Positions 1 through 8,610 are shown, counted from the stretch's first letter. The stretch: DNA of 64,000 nucleotides from Bordetella bronchialis (GCF_001676705.1 NZ_CP016170.1:2170001-2234000); one strand, 5' to 3'. Numbers and translations are program-made. Notes: generated by a model not told the origin, from the sequence alone.

Positions 1-2
1 TC

Positions 3-704
3 AAGCTGGTGGGCCTGTCGCACCTGGCCGACCGCCATCCGGCGCGCATGTCAGGCGGCCAGCAGCAACGCGTGGCGCTGGCGCGCGCGCTGGTGATACG
101 CCCCAGCGTGCTGTTGCTGGACGAACCGCTGTCGAACCTGGACGCGAAGCTGCGCGAGGAAATGCAGCTGGAGCTGCGCAGCATCCAGCGCACCGTCGGC
201 ACCACCACCATCCTGGTGACGCACGACCAGTCCGAAGCCCTGGCGCTGTCCGACCGTATCGTGGTGATGAACCAGGGCCGGGTCGAGCAGGTGGCCGAGC
301 CTTTCGCGGCCTATGAGGCGCCGTCGAGCCGCTTTGTCGGCGGGTTCCTGGGCAAGGCCAACGTTTTCACGCCCACGGCCCAGCCCTATGCGGGCGAGCT
401 GCGGGCGCGCATCGGCGAGGCCCATATCGCCATGGAGGGCCAGCCGGTGCCGCGGGGCGCGGTGATCGTGCGGCCTGAGAAAATCCTGTTCGCCGAGGCC
501 GGCGCCTGTTCCCTGCCGGGCCGCATGAAGACGCGCGTGTTCCTGGGCAACCACTGGCTATGCCAGGTGGATACCTCCGTGGGCGAGGTGCTGGTGATCC
601 GCCAGAACGACGGCGTGCCGGTGCCCGCCGAGGGCGAGACGGTGCACCTGCGCTGGCGCGCGCAGGACATGTGCGCGGTGCCGGGGCAGGAGGCCGCGCA
701 ATGA
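3..704 (+). CDS. ABC transporter ATP-binding protein, polyamine/PotA type (5' end outside window)
   Basis: This is the cytoplasmic ATPase of an importer. The reading frame is open from the left edge, so the N-terminus with the Walker A motif is missing. Visible in order are the ABC signature MSGGQQQRVALARAL, Walker B VLLLDEPLSNLDAKL, the H-loop ILVTHDQSEAL, and a C-terminal TOBE-like regulatory part of about 110 residues as in PotA/FbpC/MalK ATPases. Its TGA overlaps the ATG of the first permease (ATGA), so the transporter genes are translationally coupled. The permeases that follow are of the PotB/PotC class, which suggests a polyamine, opine or small amine substrate. A solute-binding protein is not in view and may lie upstream. 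Confidence 0.93.
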   Translation, partial: KLVGLSHLADRHPARMSGGQQQRVALARALVIRPSVLLLDEPLSNLDAKLREEMQLELRSIQRTVGTTTILVTHDQSEALALSDRIVVMNQGRVEQVAEPFAAYEAPSSRFVGGFLGKANVFTPTAQPYAGELRARIGEAHIAMEGQPVPRGAVIVRPEKILFAEAGACSLPGRMKTRVFLGNHWLCQVDTSVGEVLVIRQNDGVPVPAEGETVHLRWRAQDMCAVPGQEAAQ

Positions 705-1567
705 GCGCGCGCGTCAACCCCTGGCTGTTGAGCGGGCCGGCGCTGGCTCTCTACGCCACCTTTCTGGTGGTGCCGATGGCGCTGGTATTCCTGATCAGCT
801 TCTTCGACTTCCAGTTCTACGGCGGCGTGCAGGCCACCTTCACCTGGAAGAACTACATCGAGATCCTGGGCGACGGCTATTACTACGAAATCTACGCCCG
901 GACCTTCGGCGTGGCGGCGCTGGTGACGGTGGCCTGCCTGGTGCTGGGCACGGCGGAAGCCTATGTGCTGTCGCGCATGGCCAATCCGTGGAAGAGCCTG
1001 TTCCTGATGGTGGTGCTGGGGCCGCTGCTGATTTCGGTGGTGGTGCGCACGCTGGGCTGGGCCTTGCTGTTCGGTTCCACCGGCCTCATCAACAAGGCGC
1101 TGATGGGCATCGGCCTGATCTCGACGCCGATGGACCTGATGTACAGCAATCTGGGCGTGGGTATTGCGCTGACGCACGTGCTGGTGCCGTTCATGGTGAT
1201 CTCGGTGTGGGCGTCGTTGCAGCGGATCAATCCGTCTACCGAGGCCGCCGCGCTGTCGCTGGGCGCCAGCCAGTTCACCGTGATCCGGCGCGTGATCGTG
1301 CCGCAGGTCATGCCGGGCATCCTGTCGGGCTCGATCATGGTGTTCGCCTTGGCCGCCAGTTCGTTCGCCACGCCCGCCATCATCGGCGGCCGCCGCCTGA
1401 AAAACGTGGCCACCGCCGCCTACGACGAATTCCTGAACACGCTGAATTGGCCGCTAGGCGCGGCGCTGGCGGTGGTGCTGCTGGTGGCGACCGTCGTGGT
1501 GCTGTTGTCGGCCAACCGGCTGATCGAGCGCCGCTATGGCGCGGTCTTCAATCCGTCGGGAGCCTGA
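701..1567 (+). CDS. ABC transporter permease, PotB-like
   Basis: Inner-membrane permease of the importer, 288 aa. I chose the ATG at 701, which overlaps the upstream stop, over a longer in-frame start at 560 that lies inside the ATPase gene. The N-terminus (MSARVNPWLLSGPALALYA) leads into the first of about six membrane segments. The EAA loop that docks on the ATPase reads EAAALSLGASQFTVIRRVI at about residues 180-200. The length and pairing with a second, shorter permease match the PotB/PotC arrangement. The transported compound cannot be read from the sequence; the downstream amine-oxidising enzymes suggest an N-substituted amino acid. Confidence 0.92.
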   Translation: MSARVNPWLLSGPALALYATFLVVPMALVFLISFFDFQFYGGVQATFTWKNYIEILGDGYYYEIYARTFGVAALVTVACLVLGTAEAYVLSRMANPWKSLFLMVVLGPLLISVVVRTLGWALLFGSTGLINKALMGIGLISTPMDLMYSNLGVGIALTHVLVPFMVISVWASLQRINPSTEAAALSLGASQFTVIRRVIVPQVMPGILSGSIMVFALAASSFATPAIIGGRRLKNVATAAYDEFLNTLNWPLGAALAVVLLVATVVVLLSANRLIERRYGAVFNPSGA

Positions 1568-1568
1568 C

Positions 1569-2369
1569 ATGAACTTCCGGAACGGCCCCATCGGCCTGCT
1601 GTTCCATACGCTTTTCATCCTGTTCATCCTGGCGCCCATCGTGATGGTCTGCGCGGTGGCGTTCACCTCCGAGGGTTTCATCTCGCTGCCCAGCGGCGGC
1701 CTGTCCCTGCGCTGGTTCCGCGCCATCCTGGACAACCCCCGCTTCATCGAGGCGTTCTGGTTCAGCCTGGGGCTGGGCACGCTGTCGGCCACGCTGGCGA
1801 TCGGGCTGGCGGTCCCCAGCGCGTTGGCGCTGGCGCGCAACCGGTTCGTTGGCCGCGAAGCCTTGCTGGCGTTCTTCCTGTCGCCGCTGATGATTCCGCA
1901 CGTGGTGCTGGGCTTGGCCTTCCTGAAGTTCTTCACCACCGTGGACCTGGCCGGCACCTATGTCGGGCTGGTGGTGGCGCACGTGATCCTGGTAATGCCC
2001 TATGCGCTGCGGCTGGTGCTGGCGTCGGCCACCGGCATCGACCCGGCGCTGGAGCGTGCGGCGCAGTCGCTGGGCGCGTCCAACTGGACCGCCTTCCGGC
2101 GTGTGGTGCTGCCGCTGCTGCTGCCGGGCGTGGTAAGCGGCTGGGTGATCGCCTTCATCACCAGCTTCGACGAGCTGACCATGTCGATCTTCATCGCTTC
2201 GCCGTCCACGACCACGCTGCCGGTGCGCATCTTCCTGCACATCGAGGACACCATCGACCCACTGGTGACGGCCGTGTCGGCCGTGCTGATCTACGTGACC
2301 ATCATCGCCATCTTCATCCTGGACCGCCTGGTGGGCCTGGAAAAGCTGTTTGTCGGAAAGGGACGTTAA
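1569..2369 (+). CDS. ABC transporter permease, PotC-like
   Basis: Second inner-membrane permease, 266 aa, starting one base after the PotB-like stop. It shows a PotC-type first helix (FHTLFILFILAPIVMVCAVA), about six hydrophobic segments and an EAA loop ERAAQSLGASNWTAFRRVV. It would form a heterodimeric channel with the preceding permease. The stop codon TAA shares its last A with the ATG of the following flavoenzyme gene, which ties transport and oxidation into one operon. Confidence 0.92.
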   Translation: MNFRNGPIGLLFHTLFILFILAPIVMVCAVAFTSEGFISLPSGGLSLRWFRAILDNPRFIEAFWFSLGLGTLSATLAIGLAVPSALALARNRFVGREALLAFFLSPLMIPHVVLGLAFLKFFTTVDLAGTYVGLVVAHVILVMPYALRLVLASATGIDPALERAAQSLGASNWTAFRRVVLPLLLPGVVSGWVIAFITSFDELTMSIFIASPSTTTLPVRIFLHIEDTIDPLVTAVSAVLIYVTIIAIFILDRLVGLEKLFVGKGR

Positions 2370-3529
2370 TGACGGACGAAACACAACTGGCGGCGCCGCG
2401 CGCGCCGGCGCATCGCGGCGTCTACGACGCCGTGGTGATCGGCGGCGGCCTGGTCGGCTCGGCCCTGGCCTACGGGCTGCGGCGCGAGCTGGACCGCGTC
2501 GCGGTGCTGGACGAGGGCGATGTCGCCTACCGTGCCTCACGCGGCAACTTCGGCCTGGTATGGGTGCAGAGCAAGGGCATGGGGCTGCCGCGCTACGGCG
2601 TGTGGACCATGACCTCGGCCACCGCCTGGTCGCAACTGGCGGCCGAGCTGCGGGACCAGACCGGCGTGGACGTGCACCTGGAGCAGCGCGGCGGCCTGCA
2701 CGCGCTATTGAGCGACGAGGAAATGGAAGCGCGCGCCACCTTCATGCGCACGCTGCTGGCGCAGCCCGGCATGGCGCAATACGACTGGAAGCTGCTGGAT
2801 CGCCAGGAGCTGGCCGACATGGTGCCGGGCATCGGTCCCGAGGTACGCGGCGCCAGCTGGACGCCGGTGGACGGCATCGCCAATCCGCTGAAGCTGCTGC
2901 GTGCGCTGCACATGAGTTTTGCACAGCGGGCCGTGGATTACCTGCCGCGCTGTCCGGCGCAAAACATCCGCCAAAACGACGGCGTGTTCGAGATCACCAC
3001 GCCGGCCGGCACGGTGCGCGGCCGCAAGCTGGTGTTGGCCAGCGGGCTGTCGAACAAGGCGCTGGGCGAACAGGTCGGCCTGTCGGTGCCGGTGCGGCCG
3101 CAGCGCGGCCAGATCGTGGTGCTGGAGCGGACCCGCCGCCTGCTGGAAACGCCGCTTTCCACCTTGCGCCAGACCGATGAGGGCACCTGGCTGATCGGCG
3201 ACTCGCAGGAAGAGGCCGGCTATGTGGACAACCAGGTGGGCTTGCCTATCCTGGGCACGCTGGCCGACCGCGCCGTGCGTACCTTGCCGGCCCTGCGCGA
3301 GGTGCGGGTGGTGCGCAGCTGGGCCGCGCTGCGCGTGATGTCCAAGGATGGTTTCCCCATCTATCAACAATCCGAGGCGTGCCCGGGCGCTTTCGTCGCC
3401 ACCTGTCACAGCGGCGTGACCCTGGCCGCCGCGCACGCGCTCAAACTGGCGCCGATGATCGCCGCCGGCCGGCTGGCCGACGACATGGCGCCCTTCTCGA
3501 CCCGGAGGTTCCATGTTCAAGAGGCTTGA
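2369..3529 (+). CDS. FAD-dependent oxidoreductase, DAO family (catalytic subunit of heterotrimeric amine dehydrogenase)
   Basis: A 386-aa flavoprotein that probably oxidises the carbon-nitrogen bond of the imported compound. The N-terminal dinucleotide-binding stretch is VVIGGGLVGSALAYGL at about residues 22-38, and a DAO-type substrate domain follows. It starts in the TAATG overlap with the permease. The next two genes encode a 102-aa [2Fe-2S] protein and an HcnB-like flavoprotein; DAO, small ferredoxin-like and HcnB-like subunits also make up bacterial D-hydroxyproline dehydrogenase, octopine/nopaline oxidases and hydrogen cyanide synthase. An opine or D-imino acid dehydrogenase fits the transporter and RidA context best; the substrate is inference. 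Confidence 0.85.
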   Translation: MTDETQLAAPRAPAHRGVYDAVVIGGGLVGSALAYGLRRELDRVAVLDEGDVAYRASRGNFGLVWVQSKGMGLPRYGVWTMTSATAWSQLAAELRDQTGVDVHLEQRGGLHALLSDEEMEARATFMRTLLAQPGMAQYDWKLLDRQELADMVPGIGPEVRGASWTPVDGIANPLKLLRALHMSFAQRAVDYLPRCPAQNIRQNDGVFEITTPAGTVRGRKLVLASGLSNKALGEQVGLSVPVRPQRGQIVVLERTRRLLETPLSTLRQTDEGTWLIGDSQEEAGYVDNQVGLPILGTLADRAVRTLPALREVRVVRSWAALRVMSKDGFPIYQQSEACPGAFVATCHSGVTLAAAHALKLAPMIAAGRLADDMAPFSTRRFHVQEA

Positions 3530-3821
3530 CGAAGCGCAGCGGCAGGCGCAAGGCGCGCCGGTGCGGGTGACCGTCAATGGCGCCGAATTGCAATGCCGCG
3601 CCGGCGACAGCGTGGCCGCGGCATTGTTCGCCGGCGGCGTGCAGGCCTGTCGCGATACCGCGGTGGGCGAGGTGCCGCGCGGGCCCTATTGCATGATGGG
3701 CGTGTGCTACGACTGCCTGGTCACCATCGATGGCCAGGCGAACCAGCAGGGCTGCATGACGGCCGTGCGCGAAGGCATGAAGATCGAGCGCCAGCTGGGC
3801 GCGCGCAAGGTGCGGGCATGA
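3513..3821 (+). CDS. (2Fe-2S)-binding small subunit, HcnA-like
   Basis: A 102-aa protein of the ferredoxin-like N-terminal fold found as the small subunit of heteromeric opine, D-hydroxyproline and glycine dehydrogenases. It has the Cys cluster YCMMGVCYDCLVTIDG followed by GCMTAV, which fits binding of one [2Fe-2S] centre. The gene overlaps the end of the DAO gene by 17 bases and has a good ribosome site (ccggagg, 4 bases before the ATG). Its stop overlaps the next ATG. Its role would be electron transfer between the two flavin subunits. Confidence 0.88.
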   Translation: MFKRLDEAQRQAQGAPVRVTVNGAELQCRAGDSVAAALFAGGVQACRDTAVGEVPRGPYCMMGVCYDCLVTIDGQANQQGCMTAVREGMKIERQLGARKVRA

Positions 3822-5263
3822 TAGAGACGATGCAATGCGATTTGCTGGTGGTGGGCGCCGGGCCGGCCGGGCTGGCCGCGGCCACGACGGCCGCGCGGCT
3901 GGGCGTCGAGACGGTGCTGCTGGATGAACAGCCCGCGCCGGGCGGGCAGATCTACCGCGCCATCACCACCACGCCGGTCACCGACCGCGCCGTGCTGGGG
4001 CCGGACTACTGGCACGGCGCCTCGCTGGTCGAGCCGTTCAGGCAGTCCGGCGCGCGCTATGTGGCGGGCGCGACCGTATGGGCGGTGGCCGAGCGTACGG
4101 CGCCGGAGCCGGCGCTGGGCTTCGAGGTGGCGTATTCGGTGGCGGGCGAGGCGCGCATCCTGCATGCGCGGCGCCTGCTGCTGGCCACCGGCGCGCAGGA
4201 GCGCCCCTTCCCGATCCCGGGCTGGACGCTGCCGGGCGTCATCACCGCCGGCGCGGCGCAGATCCTGCTGAAGTCGGCGGGCGTGGTGCCGGCCGACCGC
4301 ACCGTGCTGGCCGGCTGTGGACCGCTGCTATACCTGGTGGCCTGGCAGTATTTGAATGCCGGCGTGAAGGTCGACGCGCTGCTCGAAACCACGCCGCCCG
4401 GTCGCCTGCGCCAGGCCTTGCCGAAGGTGTGGGACTTCCTGCGTTCGCCCTACCTGGGCAAGGGGCTGTCGCTGTTGCGCGCGGTCAAGGCGGCGATACC
4501 CATCGTCCGGGGCGTGACGGCGCTGGAGGCGCTGGGCCAGGACAAGCTGGAAAGCGTGCGCTACACCACCGCGGCGGGACAAACCCGGACCCTGCCCGCG
4601 CAACAACTGCTGCTGCACCAGGGCGTTGTGCCCAACGTCAACCTGTCGCGCGCCATCGGCGCCGAGCACCGCTGGAATACGGCGCTGGATTGCTGGGAGC
4701 CGGACGTGGACGACTGGGGCCTGACCTCGGTGGACGGCGTCGGCATGGCGGGCGACGGCGCCGGCATCGCCGGCGCGCTGGCGGCCGAGCAGCGCGGCCG
4801 GCTGGCGGCCTTGCAGGCGGCGCATCTGCTGGGCCGCATCGATGCCGCGCGGCGCGACAGCGAAGCCGCCGCGCCGCGCGCCGCCTTGGCGCGGGCGGTG
4901 CGCGGACGCGACTTCTTCGACGCCTTGTACAAGGCCCCGGAGACCTTCCGTCGTCCCACCGGCGATACCATCGTCTGCCGCTGCGAGGAAGTGACGGCGG
5001 CGCAGGTGCGCGACACGGTCAAGCTCGGTTGCGGCGGTCCGAACCAGATGAAGGCCTTCCTGCGCTGCGGCATGGGGCCCTGCCAAGGCCGTTTCTGCGG
5101 CCTGACGGTGTCGGAGATCATCGCCGAGGAACGCGGCGTGCCGGTGCCGGAAGTGGGCTACTACCGCCTGCGCTTCCCGACCAAGCCGCTGACGCTGGGC
5201 GAGCTGGCGTCGCTGCCGCAGACCGACGAATCCCGCCAGGCGGTGGTGCGCCTGAAGAAATAG
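3818..5263 (+). CDS. FAD/NAD(P)-binding oxidoreductase with C-terminal BFD-like [2Fe-2S] domain, HcnB-like
   Basis: A 481-aa flavoprotein. The ATG at 3818 overlaps the upstream TGA; the longer in-frame start at 3593 lies inside the small-subunit gene. The N-terminus carries the dinucleotide fold VVGAGPAGLAAATTAARLG, and the middle resembles pyridine-nucleotide disulfide oxidoreductases. The C-terminus has a Cys-rich BFD-like domain with CRCEEV at about residue 387 and RCGMGPCQGRFCG at about 416, which should hold a [2Fe-2S] cluster. This is the HcnB/OoxA/LhpE architecture. With the two preceding genes it would form a membrane- or quinone-linked three-subunit dehydrogenase. Confidence 0.88.
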   Translation: MIETMQCDLLVVGAGPAGLAAATTAARLGVETVLLDEQPAPGGQIYRAITTTPVTDRAVLGPDYWHGASLVEPFRQSGARYVAGATVWAVAERTAPEPALGFEVAYSVAGEARILHARRLLLATGAQERPFPIPGWTLPGVITAGAAQILLKSAGVVPADRTVLAGCGPLLYLVAWQYLNAGVKVDALLETTPPGRLRQALPKVWDFLRSPYLGKGLSLLRAVKAAIPIVRGVTALEALGQDKLESVRYTTAAGQTRTLPAQQLLLHQGVVPNVNLSRAIGAEHRWNTALDCWEPDVDDWGLTSVDGVGMAGDGAGIAGALAAEQRGRLAALQAAHLLGRIDAARRDSEAAAPRAALARAVRGRDFFDALYKAPETFRRPTGDTIVCRCEEVTAAQVRDTVKLGCGGPNQMKAFLRCGMGPCQGRFCGLTVSEIIAEERGVPVPEVGYYRLRFPTKPLTLGELASLPQTDESRQAVVRLKK

Positions 5264-5272
5264 GAGGCCGCC

Positions 5273-6436
5273 ATGACGGACGCTCCCCGTTCGGCCGCCG
5301 TCATCATCATCGGCGGCGGCCTGCACGGCAGTTCGGCGGCGCTGCACCTGGCGCGCGCCGGCGTGCCGGCGCTGGTGATCGAGAAGAACTACGTCGGCCG
5401 CCATGCCTCGGGAGTGAATGCGGGCGGCGTGCGCACGCTGGCGCGGCATCTGGCCGAGGTGCCGCTGGCGCTGGCCTCGCGCGAGCTCTGGTATCGCATC
5501 GGCGAGCTGGTCGATGACGACTGCGGCTTCGAACAGCATGGACAGGTGCGCGTGGCCGAGAACGAGGCCGACGCGGCGGCGCTGCGCGAACGCCTGGCGA
5601 CGATGCGGGCGCATGGCTATACCCATGAGCAATGGATAGGCCGCGACGAACTGCGGGCGATGATTCCCGCGCTGGCGCCCACGGTGCACGGCGGACTGAT
5701 CGCGCGCGAGGACGCGGCCGCCGATCCCTATCGCACCACCCTGGCGTTCCGCCGCAAGGCCGCCAGCCTGGGCGCGCGTTTCCTGGAAGGCGTGCGCGTG
5801 CTGCGCACCGCGCACGAGCAAGGGCAATGGCGGGTCGAGACCGACGCCGGGGTGTACACCGCGCCGCAGGTGCTCAACTGCGCGGGCGCCTGGGCCGACC
5901 GCATCGCCGCCGAATGGGGCGAGCCGGTGCCGCTGACCGCCATCGGCCCGATGATGCTGGTGACGCTGCGCATGGACCATTTCCTGGATGCGGTGGTGCT
6001 GGGCACCGGCCGGCCGCTGTCGTTCAAGCAGCGCGCCAACGGCACCGTGCTGATCGGCGGCGGCCGGCGCGCCTGGGTCGACCGCGACGCCGAATGGACC
6101 GAACTGGACTTTCATTCGCTGGCCGAGGGCGCACGCACGGTATGCGACCTGTTTCCGCACATGCGCCACGCGGTGGTGAATCGCGGCTGGGCCGGCATCG
6201 AGGCCGCCATGCCCGACGAGATTCCCGTGATCGGGCGCAGCCGCCGTTTTGACAGCGCCTTCCACGCCTTCGGCTTCTCCGCGCATGGCTTCGAGCTGGG
6301 GCCTATCGTCGGCCGGATCATGGCCGATCTGATCACCACCGGTGCAACCGCGCTGCCGATCGCGCCCTTCGCCATCGATCGTTTCGCCGGTGCCACGGGC
6401 GCGCCGGCTTCCACTTCCAAGGAGCAGCACCCATGA
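5273..6436 (+). CDS. FAD-dependent oxidoreductase, DAO family (second copy)
   Basis: A 387-aa DAO-fold flavoenzyme with the N-terminal motif IIIGGGLHGSSAALHLARAG and a typical continuation around residues 45-60 (ASGVNAGGVR). It follows the HcnB-like gene by 9 bases, with the ribosome site aggaggccgcc before the ATG, and overlaps the RidA gene by 4 bases. It is clearly different from the DAO at 2369, so the operon carries two amine oxidations or two alternative catalytic subunits. Possible reactions are oxidation of a sarcosine-, proline- or D-amino-acid-like product of the first enzyme; the sequence does not decide. Confidence 0.85.
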   Translation: MTDAPRSAAVIIIGGGLHGSSAALHLARAGVPALVIEKNYVGRHASGVNAGGVRTLARHLAEVPLALASRELWYRIGELVDDDCGFEQHGQVRVAENEADAAALRERLATMRAHGYTHEQWIGRDELRAMIPALAPTVHGGLIAREDAAADPYRTTLAFRRKAASLGARFLEGVRVLRTAHEQGQWRVETDAGVYTAPQVLNCAGAWADRIAAEWGEPVPLTAIGPMMLVTLRMDHFLDAVVLGTGRPLSFKQRANGTVLIGGGRRAWVDRDAEWTELDFHSLAEGARTVCDLFPHMRHAVVNRGWAGIEAAMPDEIPVIGRSRRFDSAFHAFGFSAHGFELGPIVGRIMADLITTGATALPIAPFAIDRFAGATGAPASTSKEQHP

Positions 6437-6792
6437 CCGATATCGTGCGCAAGGATTCCAACGAGCGCCTGAGCCGCATCGTGATACACGGCGACACCGT
6501 GTACGTGGCGGGCGTGACCTCTTCCGCCGAGGGCGGCATCGTCGCGCAGACGCGCGACGTGCTGGCCAAGATCGACGGCTATCTGGCGCGGGCCGATACG
6601 GATAAGACGCGCCTGCTGTCGGTACAGATCTGGCTGAAGGACATCGAGCGCGATTTCGCCGGCATGAACCAGGTATGGGCCGAATGGGCGCCGGCCGATG
6701 CGCTGCCGACGCGGGCGACGTGCGAGGCCAGGCTGGCCTCGCCCGATCTGCTGGTGGAGATCATCGTGACGGCCGCCAGGCGCCCGGGCTGA
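6433..6792 (+). CDS. RidA family protein (reactive imine/enamine deaminase)
   Basis: A 119-aa YjgF/YER057c/UK114-family protein. Family hallmarks are the early strands (VYVAGVTSSAEGGIVAQTRD), the central 'TRLLSVQIWLKDI' segment and the C-terminal 'ATCEARLASPDLLVEIIVTA' segment, in which the Arg and Glu line up with the substrate-binding residues of RidA. RidA proteins hydrolyse 2-imino or enamine products of amino-acid-oxidising flavoenzymes to keto acids. Placement directly behind two DAO enzymes, with an ATGA overlap, fits that role. It is the last gene of the operon. Confidence 0.92.
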   Translation: MTDIVRKDSNERLSRIVIHGDTVYVAGVTSSAEGGIVAQTRDVLAKIDGYLARADTDKTRLLSVQIWLKDIERDFAGMNQVWAEWAPADALPTRATCEARLASPDLLVEIIVTAARRPG

Positions 6793-6797
6793 TCCGG

Positions 6798-6818
6798 CGG
6801 GCCGGAAACCGGAGCCCG
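6798..6818. terminator. Possible hairpin between convergent genes
   Basis: A GC-rich inverted repeat (CGGGCCGG, loop AAA, CCG-GA-GCCCG with a 2-base bulge) lies in the 32-base gap between the RidA stop and the stop of the minus-strand Bug receptor gene. There is no T-tract on either side, so it may only stabilise 3' ends. Confidence 0.3.
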
Positions 6819-6824
6819 GCCGCG

Positions 6825-7820
6825 TCAGTTCTCCGCGGCGCCGGACTGTTTGACGAGCTGCTTCCACTTGGTCGATTCATTGGCCAGGAAACCGCCCAGT
6901 TGCGCCGTGCCCATATCCATGGGCAGCAGCCCCAGGCCATTGATCCTGTCCCGAACTTCGGGCTTCGCGACGATTTTCCGCATTTCCGCGCGCAGCCGGT
7001 CGACGATGGGCTGCGGCGTACCTGCGGGCGCCATCAGGATGATCCAGCCCTGCAGGTTGAAGTCCTTCAATCCCTGTTCCTGCAGGGTAGGAACATCGGG
7101 CAGGGAAGGGATGCGCGTGTTCGAGCTGACGCCCAGCGGCTTCACGACGTCCTTGGCCAACAGCCCTGCCACCACCGGTACGTTGTCCGAGATGAAATCG
7201 ATCTGTCCGCCCACCAGATCGGTGGCGGTCTGTACGCCGCCGCGATAGGGAATATGCGCGGCTTCGATGCCCGCCTGTTTCAGCATTGCCGAAATGACCA
7301 GATGCGGCGTCGTGCCTATGCCGGACGAGCCGTATTTCAGGTGCACGCCGGGCTGTTTCGCGTACGCCAGCATCTCCGGGAAAGTCGAGGCGGGAAAGGA
7401 TTTGCGCACCACCAGCACCTGCGGCGCCCACGCCACCGCGCCGACCGGCACGAAGTCCTTGGCGGGGTCATAGCCCAGCGTACCGGGATGCAGCCACTGC
7501 CCGATGGACATCGGGCCCGTCGATCCCATTGCCAGGGTGTAGCCGTCCGCCGGCGCCTTGGCGGCGTAGGCCGTGCCGATCGAGCCGCCCGCGCCGGTGC
7601 GGTTTTCCACCACGACGCTCTGGTGCAGGCTGCCGCCAAGCTGCTCGGCGACCAGGCGCATCGATACATCGGAGGAATTGCCGGGCGGGAAGGGCACGAT
7701 AATGCGGATGGCACGATCGGGCCATCCTTGCTGGGCGGCGGCCGCCAACGGGATGGCGCCCATGGCGCCACATAGCGCGAGCAAACCCAGTCGCTTCGTG
7801 AATATGTGCGTAGTCTGCAT
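6825..7820 (-). CDS. Bug/TctC-type periplasmic solute-binding receptor
   Basis: A 331-aa secreted receptor of the Bordetella uptake gene family (tripartite tricarboxylate transporter receptors). A signal peptide ends near residue 29 (PLAAAAQQ). The mature part starts WPDRAIRIIVPFPPGNSSD and contains the family loop VENRTGAGGSIGTAYAAKAP and the segment HIPYRGGVQTATDLVGGQID. The ribosome site aaggggag precedes the ATG at 7820. No TctA/TctB membrane genes are near, as is usual for the expanded Bug family, so it may share a transporter encoded elsewhere. It follows the RraA-like gene by 120 bases and probably brings in a carboxylate for that pathway. Confidence 0.93.
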   Translation of the reverse strand: MQTTHIFTKRLGLLALCGAMGAIPLAAAAQQGWPDRAIRIIVPFPPGNSSDVSMRLVAEQLGGSLHQSVVVENRTGAGGSIGTAYAAKAPADGYTLAMGSTGPMSIGQWLHPGTLGYDPAKDFVPVGAVAWAPQVLVVRKSFPASTFPEMLAYAKQPGVHLKYGSSGIGTTPHLVISAMLKQAGIEAAHIPYRGGVQTATDLVGGQIDFISDNVPVVAGLLAKDVVKPLGVSSNTRIPSLPDVPTLQEQGLKDFNLQGWIILMAPAGTPQPIVDRLRAEMRKIVAKPEVRDRINGLGLLPMDMGTAQLGGFLANESTKWKQLVKQSGAAEN

Positions 7821-7940
7821 GAGACTCCCCTTGATAGGTTCTGTTGATGGCGGTCCGACTCCGCCGCCTTGGCTTGTCCCCTCGACTCGCCGCCTTGGGC
7901 GGTGCGCTTCACGGCCTGCGGTAACGCGGGCCGATCGAAT

Positions 7941-8609
7941 TCAGCCATCCCGCGCCACGTGGCCGCTGGCGCCGGAGAGCTCGCCAAGCAGGGCCGCGCC
8001 GGCGGCGATCTTCTCCGCATTGGCGCGTTGCCGCGCCTGCTTCGCTTTCGCCATCGCGGCGACTTCGGCGATCTCTCTTGGCGGCAGCACCAGCACACCG
8101 TTCTCATCGGCCAGGATGACGTCGCCCGGATTGACCACGACGCCGCCGCAAGACACCGGCATGTTGAGCATGCCGGCCAGGTCGTAGATGCGCGTGGTGA
8201 TCGGGGAAACGCCCCGGCACCAGACGGGCATGCCGAAGGCGGCGATCTCGGATGGATCGGTGCAGGCGCCGTCCACCACCGCGCCGGCCGCGCCTGCCTT
8301 GCTGGCCTGTTGCGTCACGCCGCCGCCCCAGCAGGCGTGCTTGCGGTCGCCCAGCCTGTCGATGACGACGACATCGCCAGGCCTCAGCTGCCCCAGCGCG
8401 TGATGGAGCAGGGTGGAGTCCTGCGCCGGCAGCGCCAGGGTGACCGCCCGCCCGATGATGCGGGCGGGCGTGCCCAGCGCCTGGATCGCCGGATCCATGA
8501 AGCCCCAATGCCGGAAGTGTCCGACGGTCGCGGTCTCCACGTCTTCGAGCAATTCGAAAACCGACGGGTCCAGCGCGGCGGGGGACGGGCCTATGACGTA
8601 TTTCTTCAT
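7941..8609 (-). CDS. RraA-family protein (possible aldolase/decarboxylase)
   Basis: A 222-aa protein of the RraA/HMG-aldolase fold. I chose the ATG at 8609 (MKKYVIGPSPAALD), one base after the upstream gene's stop; the frame is open further but lies inside that gene. Family features are LRPGDVVVIDR, GGGVTQQASKAGAAGAVVDG and MPVWCRGVSPI. In 4-hydroxy-4-methyl-2-oxoglutarate aldolases and in RraA the segment after VVDG carries an Arg-Asp pair (DGxxRD); here it reads DGACTD, so the substrate-binding Arg is replaced by Thr. Activity may therefore differ from the known aldolases. Neighbours suggest breakdown of a carboxylic acid. Confidence 0.82.
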   Translation of the reverse strand: MKKYVIGPSPAALDPSVFELLEDVETATVGHFRHWGFMDPAIQALGTPARIIGRAVTLALPAQDSTLLHHALGQLRPGDVVVIDRLGDRKHACWGGGVTQQASKAGAAGAVVDGACTDPSEIAAFGMPVWCRGVSPITTRIYDLAGMLNMPVSCGGVVVNPGDVILADENGVLVLPPREIAEVAAMAKAKQARQRANAEKIAAGAALLGELSGASGHVARDG

Positions 8610-8610
8610 C

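Noticed and set aside
2369..5263. Hydrogen cyanide synthase (hcnABC)
   Set aside because: The subunit types match but the order differs and the genes are fused to an importer and RidA; catabolic use is more likely, though not proven.
4328..6430. A 700-codon open frame on the minus strand
   Set aside because: It is antisense to the HcnB-like and DAO genes; long antisense frames are normal at this GC content, and the product (rich in Arg, His, Gln) has no domain.
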